Below the pieces are notes generated by a model that saw only the letters and a program-made list of their open reading frames with translations, was not told where the DNA came from and searched no databases. Below, piece after piece: positions 15,009 to 21,866 of a DNA stretch of 64,000 nucleotides; positions within the stretch are counted from its first letter, which is position 1, and every line of letters begins with the position of its first letter. The stretch spans positions 186,001 to 250,000 of the forward strand of contig NZ_CP084058.1 in assembly GCF_020215645.1 (NCBI RefSeq). The letters are read 5' to 3'. A program made the position numbers and the translations under genes. Source of the stretch: Nonomuraea gerenzanensis (GTDB lineage Bacteria; Actinomycetota; Actinomycetes; Streptosporangiales; Streptosporangiaceae).

Positions 15009-15506
15009 ATGCAGACCACCAGCTGGGAAGACGAGTTCCGCGAGTACGTCACGGCACGCGGTCCTGCGCTGCTGCGTGCCGCCCATCAGCTCACCGGGCA
15101 TCCGCTCGACGCCGAGGACCTGTTGCAGAGCGCGCTGACCAAGACGTACCAGGCGTGGGAGCGGATCGAGGACCGGGGCGCCCTCGACGGCTACGTGCGA
15201 CGGGCCATGGTGAACATCAACATCTCGCAGTGGCGGCGGCGCAAGCTGGAGGAGTACCCGTCGGACGAGCTGCCCGAGCAGGCGAGCTTCGACCCGGCCG
15301 GGTCGTCGGAGGTGCACGAGGCGCTCGAACAGGCGCTACGGGAGCTGCCAGAGCGCATGCGGGCGGCGATCGTGCTGCGCTACTACGAGGACATGACGGA
15401 GCCGGAGATCGCCAAGACGCTGGGGATCAGCGTCGGCACGGTCAAGAGCACGGTGTCGCGGGCGATGGCCAAGCTCAGGGCCGCGCTGGGGCTTCCTTCC
15501 GCGTAG
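15009..15506 (+). CDS. SigE-family ECF sigma factor
   Basis: Compact sigma factor of 165 residues. Region 2 reads EFREYVTARGPALLRAAHQL and DAEDLLQSALTKTYQAW. Region 4 reads LPERMRAAIVLRYYEDMTEP with the helix-turn-helix ISVGTVKSTVSRAMAKL. There is no neighbouring anti-sigma gene on the same strand. Its 3' end overlaps the end of the convergent MarR gene by 32 bp, so the transcripts are antisense to each other there. It is a paralogue of the sigma factor at 10953-11588, with no repetitive tail. Confidence 0.93.
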   Translation: MQTTSWEDEFREYVTARGPALLRAAHQLTGHPLDAEDLLQSALTKTYQAWERIEDRGALDGYVRRAMVNINISQWRRRKLEEYPSDELPEQASFDPAGSSEVHEALEQALRELPERMRAAIVLRYYEDMTEPEIAKTLGISVGTVKSTVSRAMAKLRAALGLPSA

Positions 15507-16002
15507 GCCCATCGCCGGGGCAGGGGGTGACCTCCGCGGCGCCGGCGGTGGCACACGGGCGCACGACGTCCCTGATCTTGCGCAGGCTCTTGAGGAACGA
15601 CTCCAGCTCGTCGGCGCCCAGCAGCCCGGTGAAGCTCTCCTCGATGTCGCGCAGGTGGTCGGGCAGCACCGACTCCAGCCGCTCGCGGCCCGCGTCGGTG
15701 AGGGCGGCGTAGGAGGCTCGCCGGTCGCTGGCACACGCCTCGCGCCTGACCAGCCCCTCGCGCTCCAGCCGGTCCACCACGCGCGTCACGCCGCTCGTGG
15801 ACAGCTCGGTCTGCGCGGCGAGATCGCTCATCCGCAGCCGTTGCTGGGGGGAACGTGCCAACCGGATGACGGTCTCGAAGTCGATCTCCGACAACCCCGC
15901 CGCGCTCAGCGCCGGCTGGAACCGGCTCATCAACCCGGAGTGCACCTCGGTCAGCAGCCCGATGGCGGTCAGCCGGGAGTCGTCGAAGTTCATCACGCTC
16001 AT
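15475..16002 (-). CDS. MarR-family transcriptional regulator
   Basis: Winged-helix repressor of about 175 residues: recognition region LRMSDLAAQTELSTSGVTRV followed by the wing DRLEREGLVRREACASDRRA, then a dimerisation helix EESFTGLLGADELESFLKSL. The Pro-rich C-terminal tail (after residue ~145) lies over the convergent sigma gene. The ATG at 16002 is followed by another at 15993; the AAGG at the -10 spacing favours the second. It is divergent from yceI, so autoregulation and control of yceI from the shared 95-bp region are likely. Confidence 0.93.
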   Translation of the reverse strand: MSVMNFDDSRLTAIGLLTEVHSGLMSRFQPALSAAGLSEIDFETVIRLARSPQQRLRMSDLAAQTELSTSGVTRVVDRLEREGLVRREACASDRRASYAALTDAGRERLESVLPDHLRDIEESFTGLLGADELESFLKSLRKIRDVVRPCATAGAAEVTPCPGDGPTRKEAPARP

Positions 16003-16097
16003 ACCTTATCCGACGATAGTTGACGCGCGGAATATTCCTCATGTAGAAAGTTGTTGCCGCAGACATCCGCACAACAGCAACCTCTGAGGAGAACCCG

Positions 16098-16661
16098 ATG
16101 ACCACCCGCACCTGGGAGTCCCTGACCATCCCGGCCGCCGGCGCCTACAACCTCGACGTCGCCCACACCACCATCGGCTTCGTCGTCAAGCACATGATGG
16201 TCAGCAAGGTCCGCGGCCACTTCGGCACCTTCAACGGCTCGGTGACGATCGCGGAGAACCCGCTCGAGTCCGCCGCCGAGCTCACGATCCAGGCCGAGAG
16301 CATCTCCACCGGCGCCCCCGACCGCGACGGTCACCTGCGCAGCGACGACTTCCTGGCCGTGGAGAAGTTCCCGCAGATCACCTTCAAGAGCACCCGCGTG
16401 GTGGGCCACAGCGGCGACGAGTTCACCGTCGTCGGCGACCTGACCATCCGCGACGTCACCAAGGAGGTCGAGCTCAAGGTCGAGTACGGCGGCGCCGGCA
16501 CCAACCCCTGGGGCCAGGCCGTCTGGGGCTTCTCGATCACCACGGAGTTCGACCGCGAGGACTTCGGCCTGACCTGGAACCAGGCGCTGGAGACCGGTGG
16601 CGTGCTGGTGGGCAAGAAGATCAAGATCGAGATCGAGGGCGAGGCCAACCCGGCTGCCTGA
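16098..16661 (+). CDS. YceI-family lipid-binding protein
   Basis: YceI-like beta-barrel protein of 187 residues, a family that binds isoprenoid or other lipophilic chains in a lipocalin-like pocket. The family pattern is complete: YNLDVAHTTIGFVVKHMMVS, VRGHFGTFNGSV, HLRSDDFLAVEKFPQITFKS, GDLTIRDVTKEVELKVEYGG and FDREDFGLTWN. No signal peptide is present, as is usual for the cytoplasmic actinobacterial members. The ATG has GAGGAG six bases upstream. The divergent MarR gene is the probable regulator. Confidence 0.95.
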   Translation: MTTRTWESLTIPAAGAYNLDVAHTTIGFVVKHMMVSKVRGHFGTFNGSVTIAENPLESAAELTIQAESISTGAPDRDGHLRSDDFLAVEKFPQITFKSTRVVGHSGDEFTVVGDLTIRDVTKEVELKVEYGGAGTNPWGQAVWGFSITTEFDREDFGLTWNQALETGGVLVGKKIKIEIEGEANPAA

Positions 16662-16677
16662 CCGTCTTTGAGATGAG

Positions 16678-16753
16678 TTATCCACAGCCCTGAAGCCCGC
16701 TCCAGCTCTGGGCGGGCTTCATCCACAGGGGGTTACCCACAGGCTGTTGATAA
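16678..16753. promoter_or_regulatory. cluster of four DnaA-box-like sequences
   Basis: Within 76 bp: TTATCCACA (16678-16686, exact classical box), TCATCCACA (16719-16727), TTACCCACA (16733-16741), and on the opposite strand TTATCAACA (16745-16753). The latter three differ at one position each from TTATCCACA. No dnaA/dnaN or other origin genes lie nearby, so this is not oriC. It could be a DnaA-titrating or accessory site, or coincidence. Confidence 0.4.
16691..16721 (+). terminator. hairpin after yceI
   Basis: Perfect arms TGAAGCCCGC (16691-16700) and GCGGGCTTCA (16712-16721) around an 11-nt loop, 30 bp past the yceI stop. It sits within the DnaA-box-like cluster. Confidence 0.6.
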
Positions 16754-16834
16754 CTCTTGGTGAAGGCCACCGGGGGAATCGCTTTGCCGCCTCGCCAGAA
16801 GGCCGGTACGCTGTGCTGAGCCGCGGTGGCTCCG

Positions 16835-16924
16835 GGAGGATTCGCCTAGTCAGGTCTATGGCGCCGCACTGCTAATGCGGTTTGGGTTTACCGCCCATCC
16901 GGGGTTCAAATCCCCGATCCTCCG
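16835..16924 (+). tRNA. tRNA-Ser (anticodon GCT)
   Basis: Class II tRNA of 90 nt. Acceptor GGAGGAT pairs with ATCCTCC, discriminator G. The anticodon stem-loop is CGCACTGCTAATGCG with anticodon GCT. A variable arm (TTTGGGTTTACCGCCC region) is followed by the T-arm CGGGGTTCAAATCCCCG. CCA is not encoded. It is the apparent integration target of the element remnant that follows. Confidence 0.95.
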
Positions 16925-16932
16925 CAGGTGAG

Positions 16933-16968
16933 AGGCCCTCTCCCCAGTTTTGGGGAGAGGGCCTTTTT
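16933..16968 (+). terminator. intrinsic terminator of tRNA-Ser
   Basis: A 14-bp perfect stem (16933-16946 with 16951-16964) around the loop GTTT, followed by a run of five T including the stem's last base. One of the few classical U-tract terminators in the window. Confidence 0.9.
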
Positions 16969-16982
16969 GATCTCTGTGGGCG

Positions 16983-17235
16983 TCAGGGTTGCAGTTCGGG
17001 TTGCGCATCGTGAACTCGGGCGTCTCTGGCGCCGGTCTGTTTGAGGATGGCCTTGCGCTGCCACCAGTCCTCCGAACGCTCGATCGGGCCGCCGAGCTTC
17101 GTTGTGAAGACAGGTCATGATCGACCCACTTGTCCCCAGCCTTCAGCCGTTCGGCGGCCTGGACCTTCTTGTGGGCGCATAGCAGGGCCAGGAGCGCTGG
17201 AGGGCATTGCAGGGTGAGCGTGCCCTTGCCCTTGT
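16983..17235 (-). pseudogene. tyrosine-recombinase (phage integrase) C-terminal remnant, frameshifted
   Basis: Minus-strand reading gives PPALLALLCAHKKVQAAERL, then KAGDKWVDHDL, then a one-base deletion near 17111, then in the next frame FTTKLGGPIERSEDWWQRKA and KQTGARDARVHDAQPELQP before a stop. This matches the catalytic half of actinomycete integrases, which typically run LL.AHRK.QAAERL.AGD.W.DHDLVF, G.PI, DW..WK.LL..AGVRDARVHDARHTAATLL. The catalytic HxxR is lost (HDAQ) and the HTAAT and Tyr segments are gone. The gene points toward tRNA-Ser 58 bp away, the usual int-att geometry. Only a fragment survives, so it is inactive. Confidence 0.75.
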
Positions 17236-17711
17236 GTTGCCGAAAGGGCGATGTCGGTATCAGTGTGGACGAGTCAGGTCATCTCATCGCCGTACTGGCC
17301 TGGTGTGGGCCTGCACCGGATGGAGTGAGGCTCTACCGCGAGCGTGCCACTCCCCAGAAGAGCCCCACCGGCAACCCGGACGATGCGTACGCCGACGATG
17401 CGGCATACCACGCACCTACCTTGAGCGGACAGAGCGCCTCGTTTCGGCTCGATGCTCCTGCTGGCGGCTGGGCCGTCACGCCCAAGCCTCCCTCCCTGGA
17501 GCCAGCGATCACCTACAAGGCGTACGGCTTCACCAACGACAACACCAGTTCGCTACGACACGTGACGTTCGAGCTCGACGATGCCGCCAAGGTCGCTCCA
17601 GGCCGGGTGCTGATACAGGAATGGGATGAGAAGCGGCAACAAGACGTCGACGTCGTGATCTCTCTGGATGCTTTCAAGCGAATGGGCCAGGATCCCGGTC
17701 ACGAACTGTAA
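17214..17711 (+). CDS. truncated hypothetical protein inside the element remnant
   Basis: Frame of about 165 residues from the GTG at 17214. After VSVPLPLCCRKGDVGISVDE it reads SGHLIAVLAWCGPAPDGVRL, then SASFRLDAPAGGWAVTPKPP, then ITYKAYGFTNDNTSSLRHVT and PGRVLIQEWDEKRQQDVDVV. The pattern VLAWC....D...., GW.V and Y.AYG...DNTSS resembles small actinobacterial lipoproteins of unknown function in which the GDVG block follows the lipobox Cys. Here no real signal peptide precedes it, and the 5' end overlaps the integrase remnant. I read it as a gene truncated at its N-terminus by the insertion, possibly no longer expressed. No function is known. Confidence 0.5.
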   Translation: MSVPLPLCCRKGDVGISVDESGHLIAVLAWCGPAPDGVRLYRERATPQKSPTGNPDDAYADDAAYHAPTLSGQSASFRLDAPAGGWAVTPKPPSLEPAITYKAYGFTNDNTSSLRHVTFELDDAAKVAPGRVLIQEWDEKRQQDVDVVISLDAFKRMGQDPGHEL

Positions 17712-17871
17712 AACCGTGATCCAGTGGGGGCTGCTACCCGCTTCCGCGCAGACCCGAGATCGCTTATGAGTCGCAGTTTGGGCTGCAGTTCCGCGCCGCA
17801 CCACCCCGTCCCAGGACGAGCGTCCAGTCGTGTCGGTTCAGGTTGCACGCCTTGGGATGGTCGTCCTCCCG

Positions 17872-17970
17872 GCTGCTGATGCGGTTGGGGTGCAACGCCC
17901 ATCGAGGGTTCAAATCTCTCATCCTCCGCACGTGAGAGGCCCTGTTCCTTAGTTGGGCAAGGGCCTCTGC
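17872..17970 (+). repeat. diverged duplicate of tRNA-Ser 3' half and terminator (att-like)
   Basis: 17872-17929 aligns with the tRNA-Ser gene from the anticodon loop to the 3' end, and continues into a weakened copy of its terminator (GAGAGGCCC to GGGCCTCT, 17933-17967). Over about 71 positions I count 11 mismatches. The acceptor-side ATCCTCCGCA and T-arm GGTTCAAAT are intact. There is no 5' half, so it is not a functional tRNA. It is the expected displaced end of a tRNA-targeted integration. Confidence 0.75.
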
Positions 17971-17995
17971 TTGTGCGTGAGTGGCGCTGCTGGGG

Positions 17996-18559
17996 TCAAC
18001 GGTGTCGGTCGTACCGCAGATAGACGATCCCGTTGCTGGAGGCCGTGCTGGAGACCAGGTCGAGCCGATAGGACTTGGGGACGCCGTCGAACAGCCGGGT
18101 GCCCTCGCCCGCGACGTAGGGGAACATGCTGACCTGGAACTCGTCGATCAGGTCGAGCCGCATGAGCGACCGCCAGAGGCGGACGCCGCCCCAGACCACG
18201 ATGTGGCCGTCGCCGCCCAGCCTGAGCTGGTCGATCTCTTCTGTGGTGTCGCCGGCGGCGATGGTGGTGTTGGCCCAGTCGGCTGTCTTCAGGGTCCGGG
18301 AGAAGACGACCTTGTGGCCGGCGTTCAGGATGCCGGCGAACGGGTGGTCGGTGGACGAGGTCATGGCTGCGGACATGCCCTCGTAGGCGGTGCGGCCCAT
18401 GACGTGCGCGTACGCGCTGCGGAGGAAGTCGAGGTGCGCCGGGTCCGCGGGCTCACGGTTCTCCGGCAGGCCGAAGCAGAACTCCCAGAAGTCGGTGCCC
18501 TCGTCGGCGAGGAGGCCGTCGAGGGAGTAGTTGAACACTGTCGCTATCAGCTTCCGCAT
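17996..18559 (-). CDS. dihydrofolate-reductase-like protein (RibD C-terminal family)
   Basis: Protein of 187 residues of the RibD_C/DHFR-like fold, NADPH-dependent reductases of varied substrates. Motifs: MRKLIATVFNYSLDGLLADE at the N-terminus, VMGRTAYEGM (NADPH loop), HKVVFSRTLKTADWANTTI, IVVWGGVRLWRSLMRLDLID (the GG-x-x-L-...-L-DE segment), and LVSSTASSNGIVYLRYDRH at the end. The ATG at 18559 with ACGGAG upstream is chosen; the open frame extends to 18727 without homology. A stand-alone gene just beyond the element remnant. Confidence 0.9.
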   Translation of the reverse strand: MRKLIATVFNYSLDGLLADEGTDFWEFCFGLPENREPADPAHLDFLRSAYAHVMGRTAYEGMSAAMTSSTDHPFAGILNAGHKVVFSRTLKTADWANTTIAAGDTTEEIDQLRLGGDGHIVVWGGVRLWRSLMRLDLIDEFQVSMFPYVAGEGTRLFDGVPKSYRLDLVSSTASSNGIVYLRYDRHR

Positions 18560-18868
18560 GGGCAGAACTCCGTGGTCTCGGGGCGTCCGGGAGCGTGTAC
18601 GCGCGGGGACGTCGTGTCCGGCGCGGCCGTGTCGTTCGTACCTTGGACGATCCGGCGGCCAGGAAGTCATCGGTGCCTGGCCGTGGCCGCACGCCTGATG
18701 CGCGGCTCGCAGCGGAGCCGGACTCACCGTTGTCAGCGCCGTGGAAGAGCGCTTCCGCCCGGCCTACGCCAGGTGCGCTGCGGAGATGTTCGCGTCGTCA
18801 TGCCCTCAGACTGAGGGGCAGGTGGACGCGGCTCGATCTCCTGAACCTCCGCCCTCACTGGCTTCTCC
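18560..18868. other. intergenic stretch without a convincing gene
   Basis: About 310 bp upstream of the RibD-like gene. It holds two small inverted repeats (CCCTCAG/CTGAGGG near 18803-18818; CCTCAG/CTGAGG near 18870-18890) that may be terminators for the neighbouring minus-strand gene. No coding signature is visible on either strand. Confidence 0.4.
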
Positions 18869-19186
18869 TCAGGACCGGCTCTGAGGAGTCCTGTTGCGAG
18901 AGCGGTCGCGGCCGTAGGGCGAACGGCGGGTGCGCCGGCGTACCAGGACGATGGCGGCGAGCTCGATGGCAAGGAGTGCCGGCGCGATCACACCTGACAC
19001 GGCGGTCATCTCTTCTTCGGAGAGCCCGCCCGCGCAGGCCGTCAGGTTGCCGCCCTCATAGAGGGGAGCGCAGTCGTGTCCGAGGAACAGGGCGACGATG
19101 AACCAGTTGACCAGCAGGAGCGGCACTGCGCCCAAGGCGATGAGCAACCTGCTGTGGCTCATCCTGACAACTGCTCGACCGGTCAC
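18869..19186 (-). CDS. small membrane protein, unassigned
   Basis: Protein of 105 residues with two membrane helices: SRLLIALGAVPLLLVNWFIV and MTAVSGVIAPALLAIELAAI. Between them is a short exported loop with two cysteines (GHDCAPLYEGGNLTACAGG) that could form a disulfide, and a basic C-terminal tail RRRTRRSPYGRDRSRNR. The GTG at 19186 has AGGAG seven bases upstream, which settles the start over the earlier GTG at 19207. No family is recognised. Confidence 0.6.
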   Translation of the reverse strand: MTGRAVVRMSHSRLLIALGAVPLLLVNWFIVALFLGHDCAPLYEGGNLTACAGGLSEEEMTAVSGVIAPALLAIELAAIVLVRRRTRRSPYGRDRSRNRTPQSRS

Positions 19187-19228
19187 CTCAACGCTCCTCA
19201 CAACCACGCCGGCACGTTAGGCATGACG

Positions 19229-19470
19229 TTACGAGGTTTGTCCGCTGCTGCCCATCGTTCTGCGACGTGCCGACCACGCCGTCGTCTCCGCCCATGCGCC
19301 GGCGAAGGAGACGAAGGACGACCAGTTCTCGTGCCAGTCGAAGATCCGCCGCAGGCTCGCGGTCGCCACCATGGTGGCGGCCGTGGTCAGGAGGATGCGG
19401 AACTCGGCGCCCCAGTGCAGCCCGCGGCTGGACGAAGGAGCAGCCTCGTCGTCTTGACCTGGAGCGCACT
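19229..19470 (-). pseudogene. possible gene remnant encoding a hydrophobic/amphipathic fragment
   Basis: One minus-strand frame reads GLHWGAEFRILLTTAATMVA, then SLRRIFDWHENWSSFVSFAG, then AWAETTAWSARR and stops at 19229. The composition looks coding (helix, aromatic-rich motif) but no start with SD lies in frame upstream. It may be the 3' end of a lost gene or a very short protein from the internal ATG. No homologue is recalled. Confidence 0.25.
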
Positions 19471-19559
19471 CAAGCTCCTAGCGTCGATGCCACCGGCGGA
19501 ACGCACTCCCCCCGCCGTCGCACCACCAGCTGACCGCCATCGACGACAGGAGCAGTCAC

Positions 19560-20567
19560 GTGCAGACCGTGCAACTCGGCCGTACCGGCGAACAGATCAG
19601 TCAGCTCGCCCTCGGATGCATGATCATGGGCACCGTCACCCCCGAGGACGAGGCCGTCACCATCCTGGACCGGTACGTGGAGGCCGGCGGCACCTTCCTG
19701 GACACCGCCGACTGCTACTGCTGGTGGGAGAACCGGGGCAGCCACGGCGGGGAGAGCGAGGAGTTGCTCGGCCGCTGGCTGGCCAGGACGCGCAGGCGGG
19801 AGGAGGTGTTCCTGGCGACCAAGGGCAGCGCCGTCGTACGGGACCTGGATGTGGTCTGGGCCGATGGACGGCCGGACTGGGACGCCGCGTACCGGAACTT
19901 CGTCGGAGCGGGGGCGAAGACGTTGCGGGACGCGATCGACGGCAGCCTGCGGCGGCTCGGCACCGACCACGTCGACCTGTACTACGTGCACGTGGACGAC
20001 CGTGCCACGCCGCTGGAGGAGACGCTGGAGGCGCTGGCGGGCATCGTCCAGGCCGGGAAGGCGCGCTACATCGGCTGGTCGAACGTGCGGACCTGGCGGC
20101 TGGAGCGGATCAGGCAGCTGTGCGAGCAGCATGGCTGGCCGGCGCCGGTCGCGCTCCAGCAGCAGCACTCCTACCTGCGGCGGCGCGCCGGGCTGCGGCA
20201 CGCGTCCATCGTGGACGACGAGCAGCTCGACTACCTGGAGACGCACGACGACCTGACCCTCGTGGCCTACTCCCCGATACTCAAGGGCATCTACGACGAC
20301 CCGGCCAAGCGTGCGGGGCACTGGGCGATGGATCCGTATCAGGGGCCTGACGCCGAGGCGCGGCTGGCGGTGGCCGCGGAGGTGGCTGCCGAGGTCGGGG
20401 TGGCTCCGAACGCGCTGGTGCTCGCGTGGCTGATGCACCGGACGTCGCCCGCCATCGTGCCGTTGATCGGGCCGCGCACGCTTCAGCAGTACGAGGCGGC
20501 GTTGCCGGCGCTGGACGTGAAGCTCACGGAGGAGCAGGTCGGGCGGCTCGACAGCGCGGGCGCCTGA
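19560..20567 (+). CDS. aldo/keto reductase
   Basis: Cytosolic NADPH-dependent oxidoreductase of 335 residues. AKR signatures: FLDTADCYCWWENRGSHGG (catalytic Asp and Tyr region), EEVFLATKGS (catalytic Lys), LGTDHVDLYYVHVDD (catalytic His), ARYIGWSNVR, and the NADPH-binding end PLIGPRTLQQYEAALPAL. Its length is normal. The GTG has AGGAG six to seven bases before it. It stands alone between a gene remnant and a DUF1275 protein; the substrate is not predictable. Confidence 0.94.
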   Translation: MQTVQLGRTGEQISQLALGCMIMGTVTPEDEAVTILDRYVEAGGTFLDTADCYCWWENRGSHGGESEELLGRWLARTRRREEVFLATKGSAVVRDLDVVWADGRPDWDAAYRNFVGAGAKTLRDAIDGSLRRLGTDHVDLYYVHVDDRATPLEETLEALAGIVQAGKARYIGWSNVRTWRLERIRQLCEQHGWPAPVALQQQHSYLRRRAGLRHASIVDDEQLDYLETHDDLTLVAYSPILKGIYDDPAKRAGHWAMDPYQGPDAEARLAVAAEVAAEVGVAPNALVLAWLMHRTSPAIVPLIGPRTLQQYEAALPALDVKLTEEQVGRLDSAGA

Positions 20568-20610
20568 CCCGCGAAAAGTCACCCTTGGTGGTCGATATAG
20601 TGCGTAGAGC

Positions 20611-21267
20611 ATGCGGATGGCGCGGTTCTCGGTGCTCGGCCTGGCGCTCGCGGCGGGGGCCGTCGACGCGCTGAGCTTTCTGGCGCTCGGCGAGGTGTTC
20701 ACGGCGAACATGACCGGGAACGTGGTGCTGCTCGGGCTGGCGCTCGGCGACGGGCGGATGGCGCATGTGGTCAAGTCGGGGGTGGCGTTCGCGGGGTTCT
20801 GCGCCGGGCTGGCGGTGGGATTTCTGCTGGTTCGTGGTGGTGGCGGCGGTACGGTGCGGGGGGCCGCCGCCGCGTTGGGCGTGGAGCTGGTGTTGCTGGC
20901 CGGGATCGCCGTGGGGTGGGCGGTGCAGGTGCCGCGGCCCGTGCTGATCGCGGGGTCGGCGGTGGCGATGGGGTTGCAGAGTGCGGTCACCCGGTGGGCC
21001 GGGGGGTCCGGGCTGTCCACGACGTATGTGACGGGGACGGTGACCGGGCTGGCGGGGCAGGTGGTCGCGGCTTGGGGTGGGAGGCAGGGCGGTGGTGCAG
21101 GGATCGGGCGGCCCGTGGGGGTGGTGCTGGCGCTCGCGTCGGGGGCGGCGCTCGCGGCCCTGACCTTGCGGTGGTACGCGCCTGTGGCGCCGTTGATCGC
21201 TCCGGTGGTCGTGGGGGTGGCGGCCGGGTGGTGGTTGTGGTCCGCTTGGCGTTCGAGGAGCTGGTGA
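20611..21267 (+). CDS. DUF1275 (YoaK-like) integral membrane protein
   Basis: Polytopic membrane protein of 218 residues with six predicted helices. The family block VDALSFLALGEVFTANMTGN is intact, as are MGLQSAVTRWAGGSGLSTTY and TGTVTGLAGQ, typical of DUF1275/YoaK proteins of unknown transport role. TATAGT lies nine bases before the ATG, so it probably has a near-leaderless transcript. It is the last recognisable gene before a permease-like scrap. Confidence 0.92.
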   Translation: MRMARFSVLGLALAAGAVDALSFLALGEVFTANMTGNVVLLGLALGDGRMAHVVKSGVAFAGFCAGLAVGFLLVRGGGGGTVRGAAAALGVELVLLAGIAVGWAVQVPRPVLIAGSAVAMGLQSAVTRWAGGSGLSTTYVTGTVTGLAGQVVAAWGGRQGGGAGIGRPVGVVLALASGAALAALTLRWYAPVAPLIAPVVVGVAAGWWLWSAWRSRSW

Positions 21268-21280
21268 AGGTGTACCAGTA

Positions 21281-21395
21281 GTTCACCGGGCTGAGGACGC
21301 TGCCCATCAGGACCTCGGCCCTCATCCAGTACGTGGCGGGCATCGCGGCCTCGCTGGTCGTCTACTTCGTCCAGCGCTACCTGGCCACGGAATGA
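21281..21395 (+). pseudogene. orphan C-terminal fragment, membrane-helix-like
   Basis: After an in-frame stop the plus strand reads FTGLRTLPIRTSALIQYVAG, then IAASLVVYFVQRYLATE, then stop. The hydrophobic helix ending VVYFVQRYLA resembles the C-termini of sugar ABC-transporter permeases (…FVQRYF…). No N-terminal part is present, so it is a relic at best. Confidence 0.25.
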
Positions 21396-21402
21396 AGGCC
21401 CC

Positions 21403-21774
21403 CTATGCCAGGTGCTCGCCGCTGAGCTGGATGATCTGGACGTAGTTGCCGTCCGGGTCGATGGCGGTGGCGAACAAGCTGCCGTCGCGTTCCTCCAGCT
21501 CGGCCAGCCACCGCGTGCCCGCCTGCGCCATCCGGGCGGCGACGGCGCGGGCGTCCTCGACGTCGAAGTTCAGGATGACCCTGCCGGGCTCCGGGTTCTT
21601 GTCGGAGATGTCCGCCCGCGAGTCGATGAACAGGTAGAACTCCCCGAACTTGAGCAGCCGGTAGCCGTTGAGATCGCTCGTCTCGCCGGGGTCGAGCGCG
21701 GCGGCGTACCAGGCGCTCAGCCGTTCCGGGTCGGTGCTGGACAGCAGCAGGCTGCCGAGGACGGGTCGCTTCAT
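21403..21774 (-). CDS. VOC-family (glyoxalase-like) protein
   Basis: Single vicinal-oxygen-chelate domain of 123 residues: GSLLLSSTDPERLSAWYAAA opens it, FYLFIDSRADI, GRVILNFDVEDARAVAARM and ATAIDPDGNYVQIIQLSGEH follow. The paired beta-alpha-beta-beta-beta units are complete, and the late Asp/Asn-Glu type metal region is FATAIDPDGN. Members include glyoxalases and antibiotic-binding proteins; the substrate is unknown. It is transcribed divergently from the secreted protein gene at 21867. Confidence 0.9.
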   Translation of the reverse strand: MKRPVLGSLLLSSTDPERLSAWYAAALDPGETSDLNGYRLLKFGEFYLFIDSRADISDKNPEPGRVILNFDVEDARAVAARMAQAGTRWLAELEERDGSLFATAIDPDGNYVQIIQLSGEHLA

Positions 21775-21866
21775 CGCGGATTCCTTTCACTTCTTCTCGC
21801 CTTGCGGACCGTGCCGCGGGGAAAAAGTCATCGGAATTCGGAAAAGATCATGTAGTGTCGCCTGCC

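Noticed and set aside
16678..16753. Chromosomal origin
   Set aside because: DnaA-like boxes alone are too few; dnaA, dnaN, gyrB and rpmH are absent, so oriC is excluded.
17872..17970. Second functional tRNA
   Set aside because: No 5' half, degenerate anticodon-side arm and T-stem; read as an att-like duplicate.
18595..19101. Plus-strand frame of 168 codons
   Set aside because: Arg-rich translation opposite a small membrane-protein gene, no family signature.
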